Shown in pieces: positions 25,301-35,100 of a DNA stretch of 64,000 nucleotides. The notes beneath the pieces were generated by a model, which had not been told where the DNA came from, did not search any database, and saw nothing but the letters and a program-made list of their open reading frames with translations. The stretch comes from Mactromeris polynyma (Eukaryota > Mollusca > Bivalvia > Venerida > Mactridae), in NCBI GenBank assembly GCA_032209605.1, contig JASFXZ010000012.1, positions 3,286,001-3,350,000 of the forward strand. The letters run 5' to 3'. The stretch's first letter is position 1. Every line of letters starts with the position of its first letter. The position numbers and the translations under genes are program-made.

Positions 25301-25499
25301 TTGGAGGTTTCAATTTTTGGATCAGGACTTTTGTGTGGTTAGAGCGTTGTTGCCTCCCTACCACAAGATTCGAAGATGTCATTACAGAAAGTGTTAAAAA
25401 AACTTCCTGCCCCATACAGGCATACACGTGCATAAAGTGTTAGCTTTAAACAATAAGTAATTTTCTGATGACTCAACATAAACACAGTTTCTTTTGTCT

Positions 25500-25505
25500 T
25501 TTATT
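25500..25505 (-). terminator. candidate distal YKT6 polyadenylation signal
   Basis: AATAAA on the minus strand, at the point where the plus strand changes from T/G-rich (left) to A/C-rich (right). The change of strand bias suggests minus-strand transcription reaches about this position, 6.6 kb past the YKT6 stop. Inference from composition only. Confidence 0.25.
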
Positions 25506-27160
25506 GACAATAATGCATTCACAATTACATTGATTCAAATTTACAAATACAAGCATATAGATAGCAAGAACTGGGTCATAAAATATACAGGTCACTAGGA
25601 CGCAGCAAAATACACAATTCATCATATCTCTTGTACTATGCATTATAAAAATTATATTATAAATTTAATTCGGTATATTGTTTTATTGGCATCCTTATTT
25701 ATGCATGTATAAAATGAATTAAGGGTTTGGTGCAAAACGAGTGTTAACAGCTTTTTTATACAAAACTGACTTACAACAGTTTTGTACCAATCCCATGAAA
25801 TAAGATAACAACATGTTTTGTACCATGAACGGTATGGAGTACAGAGGAATATAGGCAAATCATGAGACAAGGCTGAAGGCGTTGTGGGATGGCCATGTTT
25901 AGTTATTTACACAATGCTTCATTATCATAATGTGGAGAAAATAGAAAGCTTAGCATGGGTTCAGATAATACAAGGATAGGACAAAATAATATGTAATAAC
26001 TTATACTGACTAGCAACAGCAAAAGCTTTTCACTGCAGTCTACCATATTGCTTTATGTACCAAGATGAAGAACAGACAGGGTGTCAGGAATGTTTGCCTG
26101 CATACATTCTCAGCCAACAAATTTAACAACACAGTTCATACTAGTAATGTCATTAACATATATCACATCCTTCAAACTTCAACAAACAACCCGACAAAGT
26201 ACTTGCAAATATACTGACTATATATACTTCCATACTGGTGTAATATAAACTGTACAACTTGCTTAACTTCTAGTAACCGCAAATGTTCCCAATCATTAAC
26301 AATGAAAGGGAAGAGAAAAGGGATGGTACTGTGGTGATCTGGGTACCTTTACGCTCATATCGCCACTTCTGCCACAGAACCAATATGGGATTGGTGACGC
26401 TTGATGACTCCGGGCTTCTTCAAACGTATGCATTCATCACAGAGAACACAAAGCAAACACATCACCCAAGCACTTGCTGAGTTAATCCAAGTATTTACAA
26501 ACTGGACAACAGTTCCTACGTTGGCGAGTCCTTTTATTGTATTGCATTGCATTAAGGACCAAGCACAGCCTCTACAGTATGTTACCAAATTCCAGTTATT
26601 TAGGTATCCTTTGTAAAATGGAAGTCAGAGCTATGGAACTTGGTTTATGAGACCATTTCAAGATATTTGTGATGCAGACACTGTCAAAATGGTTATCACA
26701 ATCATTCTCCTATCCAATAAAACCTTGAATTGTTAAATAGAAAATGAGGTTTAACACAGATCTTGGGGTATGAGGTAGTCTCATGCATTATGATGTCTTC
26801 TTGCTACGTATAACATTGTAATACATAATGGTGACATAAATGTAGTCTGTAAACTGACATACAGTACATGTAAGCTGATACAATGAAAATTACAACATAG
26901 CAATTGTCGAGAACTGCTGAATATAGCAATAATCAGTACCAGAGAGACAGAATACCGCACTATAACACTGGCTCTACTAAATCATTCATTTACACATGAG
27001 TACTGCAGATTAAGTTATAACAGTATACATGTAACATACGGATTTTTATGGAATACAATAATGCCAAGCAGCAAAGTATTTAATATCAGTATATGTACCT
27101 TACGGACACTGTCGCACAATATACAGTTTGGGAGATGAGCAATAATGTAAGACTAATACC

Positions 27161-28480
27161 CTGGCTGCTACAATGATACAACAACCTCAGTGGCACTGGC
27201 TGCTACAATGATACAACAATCGCAGTGGCACTGGCTGCTACAATGATACAACAACCTCAGTGCCACTGGCTGCTACAATGATACAACAATCGCAGTGGCA
27301 CTGGCTGCTACAATGATACAACAACCTCAGTGCCACTGGCTGCTACAATGATACAACAACCTCAGTGGCACTGGCTGCTACAATGATACAACAACCTCAG
27401 TGGCACTGGCTGCTACAATGATACAACAACCTCAGTGCCACTGGCTGCTACAATGATACAACAACCTCAGTGGCACTGGCTGCTACAATGATACAACAAC
27501 CTCAGTGCCACTGGCTGCTACAATGATACAACAACCTCAGTGCCACTGGCTGCTACAATGATACAACAATCTCAGTGGCACTGGCTGCTACAATGATGCA
27601 ACAACCTCAGTGGCACTGGCTGCTACAATGATACAACAACCTCAGTGGCACTGGCTGCTACAATGATACAACAATCTCAGTGGCACTGGCTGCTACAATG
27701 ATACAACAATCTCAGTGGCACTGGCTGCTACAATGATACAACAATCTCAGTGGCACTGGCTGCTACAATGATACAACAATCTCAGTGGCACTGGCTGCTA
27801 CAATGATACAACAATCTCAGTGGCACTGGCTGCTACAATGATACAACAACCTCAGTGGCACTGGCTGCTACAATGATACAACAATCTCAGTGGCACTGGC
27901 TGCTACAATGATACAACAATCTCAGTGGCACTGGCTGCTACAATGATGCAACAATCTCAGTGGCACTGGCTGCTACAATGATACAACAACCTCAGTGCCA
28001 CTGGCTGCTACAATGATACAACAATCTCAGTGGCACTGGCTGCTACAATGATACAACAATCTCAGTGGCACTGGCTGCTACAATGATGCAACAACCTCAG
28101 TGCCACTGGCTGCTACAATGATACAACAATCTCAGTGGCACTGGCTGCTACAATGATACAACAATCTCAGTGGCACTGGCTGCTACAATGATACAACAAT
28201 CTCAGTGGCACTGGCTGCTACAATGATGCAACAACCTCAGTGGCACTGGCTGCTACAATGATGCAACAACCTCAGTGCCACTGGCTGCTACAATGATACA
28301 ACAATCTCAGTGGCACTGGCTGCTACAATGATACAACAATCTCAGTGGCACTGGCTGCTACAATGATGCAACAATCTCAGTGGCACTGGCTGCTACAATG
28401 ATACAACAATCTCAGTGGCACTGGCTGCTACAATGATACAACAATCTCAGTGGCACTGGCTGCTACAATGATGCAACAAT
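27161..28480. repeat. 35-bp minisatellite, about 38 units
   Basis: Units read GGCTGCTACAATGATACAAC then AACCTCAGTGGCACT. Variants: ATACAA/ATGCAA, CAACCTC/CAATCTC/CAATCGC, and CAGTGGCACTG/CAGTGCCACTG. The last unit runs directly into copy B of the FAM53 3'-flank repeat. Confidence 0.97.
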
Positions 28481-28785
28481 CTTATTTCTGAGAAATAAAA
28501 AATAAGGATGATGTCATGTTTTCACATTATGACTTTTGACTTTCACAACAATTTCAACAGCTAGTTGAATATTTCACAGGTTTATGATTCAGCAGTGAGT
28601 AGAAGCAAAACAATTATTGAGACGGCCCCTTTTCTTAAGGAAAAGAAAAATACATGTACACATTTATTTGTAAAATATTATTGTATCTGAAAACATATTT
28701 GCTGTATTAAATTTGTGAAACTTAGATCTAGTCTTGATATGTCATTTGGGCCAAAAATCTCAGAGAATGACATATACAAGGATGA
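28480..28785 (+). repeat. FAM53 3'-flank segment, copy B
   Basis: Starts right at the array edge (CTTATTTCTGAGAAAT) and follows copy A through GTCATTTGGGCCAAAAATCT with small indels. Same orientation as copy A, so antisense to YKT6. Confidence 0.85.
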
Positions 28786-29467
28786 TGCTTCCACAACGGA
28801 GAAATGTACAATATAATAAGGGGAAATACATTACTTGGATGACTTAATAACAAACGATGTAAATTGTTAACAGTGCCTCTTTAAAATAAAAGTATGAAAC
28901 AATGATAAGCATGAGGAGACATTCAGTAAGATTTATTGAATTCAAGTACAGATGTTAGCATACATATCTACTATATCATAGAACAATGATGGTCACACAC
29001 ACTACACTCATACTGCTGGAAAATTGGTCCCTAGATATTATAAGTTTGGTGCTAAATTGTTGTAACTTATGTTAATGATGTAGTTATCACAGTTTTGCAC
29101 CAAATCTTTGAAATTACAAAATGATAAAAATGAGATTCTGTTTATACAAACCTACATACACACATTATATGTTCTCACAACAATTACCATCATGACATTC
29201 AAATTATATTGATAAAAACCAACAGTAATAAAAAGTAAACTATTATGTATATCTATTAAGTCTGAAATGTACAATATTTCATGTAGTCATGTAAAATAGT
29301 ACACACGTTTGAAAAGTGTACAAGAAACAGGACCAAGCAATTGAACACACAATGAAATCTGATCCTAAGTTTAATTAACACATATCTCTTCAAAACCGAG
29401 AATTTGGAAGAAAATGCAACTAAAAATAATACACAGCTGTTAAATTTAAATGTTACTTCTAATCACC

Positions 29468-29560
29468 ACACTAAGCTGCTTGGTAGTGTAGTGGAAAGGT
29501 GATGGTCGCACAACCCGAAGGTTTTGGGTTTGAAGCCTTACTTAACAAGACACCATTTCT
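29468..29560 (+). mobile_element. tRNA-derived SINE fragment
   Basis: A-box-like TAGTGTAGTGGAAAGG, then CACAACCCGAAGGTT and B-box-like GGGTTTGAAGCC at tRNA-like spacing. No clear tail or target duplication. Confidence 0.6.
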
Positions 29561-29935
29561 GGTTTGTCAGGGAGCACAAAATCAGCAAAACAGTTCCATG
29601 ACTATTAGCTTAACAAACTGACGTATATCTATAACAAATGACACGTTCTTTTAAGTATTGGCAGAGATAGTAAACAAAGTGACAACAATAGCAGAAAACA
29701 GGACAAGTATGTCATACTGGTTGGCCACAAAACCGAATGGCACAAAATATATAAGTCTTCAACAGTGTTAGAAAATAGCACTCAAACAAGACAATTGTAT
29801 CCAGAATTTAAGCACTTTATCAGCACCAGGGAAAGCCTGCACTAACAATATATGAAATACACACACTTCATATAGTAATATTCAATATTTATCATATTTG
29901 TCTATCATTCCCCATACATCACAAAGTCACAATAG

Positions 29936-30252
29936 ATAGTTCCCACATCTATAATATTTACCTCCCTTGTTCTGAATTGTTGGCCATTTTGATAGGCAAA
30001 CGTTTATGCGGAAAATAATGTAAACGATGATAAACTAATTCGATATATAAAAATTAACTCATTCATTATGCTCATGTGGGCATTTGGCTCAGTAAGTTGA
30101 AGATAAAGTGGCTGTCACATGCAAATTATCTTGGTATTTTCTCAATTATCACATATTTGGCAATTACTCCTATAAGGTCTTATATGTTTTGCCTATCAAA
30201 ATGGCCGACAGTTAAGAACAAGGGAGGTAAAAATTGTAGATGTGGGAACTAT
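29936..30252. mobile_element. MITE with about 65-bp terminal inverted repeats
   Basis: Left arm ATAGTTCCCACATCTA...TTACCTCCCTTGTTCT...GGCCATTTTGATAGGCAAA is mirrored by the right arm 30189-30252 (TTTGCCTATCAAAATGGCC...GGGAACTAT). Total 317 bp, non-coding. One arm-like fragment recurs at 17636-17688. Confidence 0.8.
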
Positions 30253-30979
30253 GTATACCCCTAAATATTCAAATCAAGAGTCTGGAGCAAACCTATTGTA
30301 ACACAGTTTTGATACTAAAGCTGTCACAACAGGTTTGCACCCCAGAACTACACACAATGTACTCTAGGAAACTAACACAAATGAAGCTGGAACTACATGT
30401 GTACTATAATTGTAACCTTTTATGTTACAAAGTCACCCTCCACAAAATAGATCAAGCAACAATTATTCAAAATAATTTGGCAGGAAATTGTGTTGAAATC
30501 ACAACATTTCTATCATGTTTACAATATAATCCATCACTGTTATTCTACATGCATACATTTGTTAGAACAATGGGCAGAATACAAACACTATACATATTAC
30601 ACACAAACATCTTAGGCTTTAAACAAGGATAAATCAATAAAATTCAACTGAAACAGTTCTAAAAATAATACTTCTATCATTATAATCTTCAAACAAGACA
30701 AAGGGGACACAACTACCCTATCACAGCTTAGAAAAGGAAAAGTCCAGTTTGCTCAGAAAACATACAAAATTCATTACACACCATCAATTTAAACTGCATG
30801 CACACTTATAGTATTCAATAAAATATTGTTACCGAAGAAAAATATTCATCGAAATAAATCCTTCAGTCTGACAAAATAAAAAACTAAAACCGAGACTTCG
30901 AATAGTTATTACAGACACCATAGTTAGCTGAAATAGGCATTAATCAATCTGTCACATCATGAAAACATTACAAATAATT

Positions 30980-31334
30980 AGGTACGTCAAATATTCGTTC
31001 CTACATTCAAATATTCGAATACCGATTCGAATATGCGATAAAATATATATTTTCATTATAAAAGCTGAATGCAAGTGAATTAAATTACAATGATGGGCAT
31101 TGTTGCATTGAATGACATTTAACACATGAAAATTAATGTCATATATTTGGGGTACATGTGTTACACCCTGGTGATGACACTTAGGCCCTGAAATTATTGG
31201 TAATTTTAAAACTTGAGTGATCAGTTTTAAACACAAAATTGATAAGCATAAAGTTAAACTTTGAATTTGTCGATTATTCGTTTGGAAGATTGACCGAATA
31301 TTCGAATACCAAAATTGCCATTCGTTGACATCCC
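30980..31334. mobile_element. degenerate TIR element, possibly hAT-like
   Basis: Left end AGGTACGTCAAATATTCG and right end (complement AGGGATGTCAACGAATGGC) face each other. Both arms have inner ATTCGAATA palindromes. Target duplication not clear. The class is a guess from the style of the ends. Confidence 0.4.
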
Positions 31335-31683
31335 TATAAATAATTCATGAAAATTAAGTTAAAATTGTGTCAATAATCTAACATTCATTTTACAAATAAT
31401 AAACAATCTTCAGGTTATGCCACAAGAAGGAAAATATGAGATATTATATAACCTATTGACAAGTAATTTGGTCACATTGTCTATCCATCACTGTAACAGA
31501 CAACCAAAGTCTTCCCAACATATATTCAAGTTTTAGTCATTTTTTTCAACTAAACTCAAACACCTGGAAATTTAGACACATTTGAACAACCAGATTTCTC
31601 CTAATCAACAGGCCCGTTAAAACACTGACCCAGTGTGAATACAGTATGGCAGTCACGTGCCTGCCCTTTTCCAGGTGTGTGGT

Positions 31684-31689
31684 TTTATT
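31684..31689 (-). terminator. candidate proximal YKT6 polyadenylation signal
   Basis: TTTATT on the plus strand, AATAAA on the YKT6 strand, 421 nt after the stop codon. It is one of several possible signals in an AT-rich region, so it is only a candidate. Confidence 0.3.
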
Positions 31690-32109
31690 GTTTAAGTGAT
31701 CCATGCACTTGTCATCACAACATTACTGAAGTGCAAAGTTTGCGTTCAGCTGCAGAAAACAATGTAATTTTGTAAGTTTGGGGATGCATCGCATGGGACT
31801 AGTGTGCAAATAAGGACAAATACGGTACACATACAAGTGCTGATTGTTCTTTAAATTTCGTTACAGAGGTAAGGAGAAATCAATATATTTTGTAACTCAT
31901 TGGTAAATTTAGTGCCAAACAAATATATTCCAACAATATTTGTAAGACAATCTGACAACAGAAATTCCGAGTAAGTTCCAATGTTGATTGCACGACAAAG
32001 TCCCACAGTATGTCTCCTCTCTCGAATCTTCCAATGTGTTCTCTCCTTCATATTTCAACCACATACTACTGGCTTCAGGAGTCACATTTAACACACTAAA
32101 TTGCCAGCA

Positions 32110-32145
32110 CTAGAGGATTACACAACAAGAGTTTGTTTTTCTTGC
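32110..32145 (-). CDS. YKT6: YKT6 coding exon 7 (lipidation tail)
   Basis: 36 nt after a tttcag acceptor: [11 protein letters not shown] and TAG at 32112-32110. The RK-NSCC core matches other YKT6 proteins, with adjacent Cys195 and Cys196 and CaaX box CVIL. The terminal Leu differs from the CAIM of human YKT6 and favours geranylgeranylation over farnesylation under the usual CaaX rule. Confidence 0.9.
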   Translation of the reverse strand, partial: ARKTNSCCVIL

Positions 32146-35100
32146 CTGAAATAAAAGCAAGATACAGAAAAACTCCTTTGAAGGATTATCAATCCATCCA
32201 AAATATTTACAGCAATAAAATGTTAAATGCATTCTGTTCAATTCTGCACACACAAAATTACAAAGAAAAAATTTCAACAGCATAATTTTTTAATCATGTT
32301 ATACTTACTAGTATATCCTGATATATACAATATTCACAAACCAACATCAAAGATTATTTTCACATAATGAACAAAGAATGAAAATCTGACATTGTATGAA
32401 CACAAGGTTCACTTTTTTAAAAGTCATGGCAAGGCAGAAATATAATGAGAAAGTAAAATATAACAAATTTAATCCATTTCTAAGACAAAGAAATGAGAAT
32501 TAGAAAACAGGAATATATTACAGAAAACAAGACTTACTGTTTTATAAAATGTTTTACTCTGCAGACTTAATCCTTCGGATTTTTCTACCAAATCATCAAT
32601 TTTCTCTCCCCGTTCTAATACTGCCTCTATAGTGTTATGCTGAAACATATAAAAGGGGAAAATAACATGGAAGTCTAAAGAAGCACAACTTAACAATTTT
32701 GTCTTTGTCAAGTTTCAATTGATCTATCATATCAAAGTAATACAATTGATCTATCATATCAAAGTAATAGAGTTAACAGAATATTTCCACATATACCAGA
32801 GTATTTCAAGTTATGTATTTATTAACATTCTGCTTCCACACATTTGTCATAATATTCTATAAATTAGTGATACCAACAGCAGGCAAGTATATCCTATATT
32901 ACTATTTAACACTAACATTATAATATAACATCCTAACACAACTATATTTTTTGAGTACTGTAAACCTAAAGGCGTTCGTGAATGCAATGTTTCATGTTTT
33001 TCAATAGGCCTCTGAAATGTTCGCAGCCAATCATTCACAGATTTATATCAACATACACAATGAACTTACAATTACCTAAGACAGCCATTTTTGCATTATT
33101 CAATTTCATGGAGATACCAACCGCGAAAACTGCTTTATTCTTGGTCAACAATTAATATTCTAAACTAATCAGACAAGTCTATCCGAATCAATTCAACATG
33201 AAATCACAGCACTAACCAATATAATCTTAGTTTCATCTAAGTCAGCATTTATCTTGGTCATAGCATCTGCTTCTCTGGGATTCTGAAATTAAATAAAAAT
33301 AATTATTTGCCATGAACCAGGTAAAAACATGAACCTGAGAAGTATATAACTAACTGCATGGTGAAAGGTACTGGAGAAACCTGTGAATTAACCATTTTAT
33401 TCCCAACAGCTTACATATGAGCATCGCCGAGTGATTTCCAACCTCTTCTTTAAGTGACGTCATTTCCAGAAAATGTCACATATGACATTACCATGTACTG
33501 ACAGTAAGCAATATTTGCCCCCTATGAAAACGAATTGACCACGGAGTAAATATTGTTCACTGCTTGCAAATAGTGACATCACATGTTACGTTTTCTTGAA
33601 ATGACGTCACCTACAGATGAGGTTGGAAATCCCATAGCAGCGCTCATATGCCAACTACACAGCTCTACACATCAAACTGCATGAAATAATCAGTATATTG
33701 TGACCATTAAGTTAAAGGCAGGCATGAAGTTCCGCTTAAAGTTCTGCATATATGACCAATAAGCTTAATAAATGACCTTGGCCTTGAGTGACACACCCAA
33801 AAGTAATGTTGTGCACATAATCTTAGTGTGGGAACATAACTGCCAAGTTGTATTAAAACTGCCAAGAGGGTAATAAGATCTGAGTGTACAAAAAATATTA
33901 ACCTGTTGTTCTTTATTTACCATACGACCTTGACCTTTTACATACATTGCTACAGCCCCTCATTCAGTTACGGCTATCAGCCCTATCGTTTCGTAACGTT
34001 TTGCAATTTGGTTCCCGTGTGCAGCCAATGTGCTATGGTGGGCAAGGGATAAAATACAAAACGTTCGCCACTGATAGTCGTAACTGAACACAGGGCAGGT
34101 TTGGTTATGCTCCTCTTCTCATTATGACAAACATTTATGTCATTACAAAAAACTTTTAATGGGGTATAAGATAGATAGTCGTTTTGTGAATGATGGGCGG
34201 ACAGACAGACAGACAACCAGACCAAAACAATTTGCCTTCCAAGAATTTGAGGGAGATACTAATATAAAAAAAAAATATAAAAAAATATGTACATGATGAT
34301 AGAATACATACTTGATACTTTTGCAAGAACTGTTCTAATTCTGGAAACTTTATTTCACTGAAAACAAACAGAATACACATTCAAAATCATTAAGTGTACA
34401 TACAACATAACACATCCAGTTTATTAAAGCAGCAGTATCAGGTATGTATAATGTATGATGGTCACCTGGTCTAACAGTAATACAGTGATTTTAAATACAA
34501 CCAATTAATTCAGAAATTAGTATATTGTCTCGAGATATTATTTCCATGGTGGATAATACAGCAATTGGGGATCAAACAGAGAGCCAGCAGAATTGTGACC
34601 TTGTACTTGACATCGTAATTTAACTAGCTGGGGCAAGTTAGAAAATACAGACATAGATACATAGAATTAACCAAAGACCTAAATACCACAGATGCGCTAC
34701 TCGGCCAGATATCGTAAACTCTCGCGGCAAATAAAATCTCGCGAGAGCAGGTTAACGTTTACCAGATATGGCGCATCGATACAATGTTAACGGCAGACGT
34801 AGTCTTAAAACAATATATTATTATCAAAATAAAATATGAAACTCTCTGTCTGTTTTGTTATTCATACTCAGATTAAATATGTATTGTTTATAGTTACTTT
34901 TAAAGGATGTCTTCTGAAAACGAGATATTTTAGACGTCTCTCGCGGCTGGCATTTAATTTCAATGTTTAGAAAATGTCTGTGTTCTCATATGAATTGATA
35001 ATTGACAGTAATAAACTAATTTTCTTGTGTTTTAATAAATTTGATTGGTCGATGCCTATTGTTTTGCAATTCATAAACCACGCCCTCGGCCGATTAGTTC

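Larger units (their letters stand above)
21010..25480. other. FAM53 3' flank
   Basis: T-rich on the plus strand. 21160-21620 has a second copy at 28480-28785. A 44-bp triplicate lies at 22267-22398. About 23500-23770 (CTGTAGCGGGGGGCATCTATG) looks like an old dispersed repeat. A 25119-25165 pair of ACATTGCCATGGT words is a small duplication. No coding exon recognised. Confidence 0.5.
25481..32109. other. region 3' of YKT6, A/C-rich on the plus strand
   Basis: Holds the 35-bp array, copy B of the FAM53 3'-flank repeat, a SINE head near 29468 and MITEs at 29936-30252 and 30980-31334. ORFs here (for example 130 codons at 30240) run across MITE arms and resemble nothing known. The composition suggests an extended YKT6 3' UTR or its run-on, unproven. 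Confidence 0.45.

Noticed and set aside
25331..25380. tRNA-like head (GTGGTTAGAGCG, then AGATTCGAAG)
   Set aside because: The T-arm is too short and the B-box incomplete; could be a very old SINE but not supportable.
27161..28480. CRISPR-like regularity in the 35-bp array
   Set aside because: Units are directly adjacent with no unique spacers, in a eukaryotic intergenic region.
30240..30632. 130-codon plus-strand ORF
   Set aside because: Starts in the arm of a MITE and has no recognisable motif.
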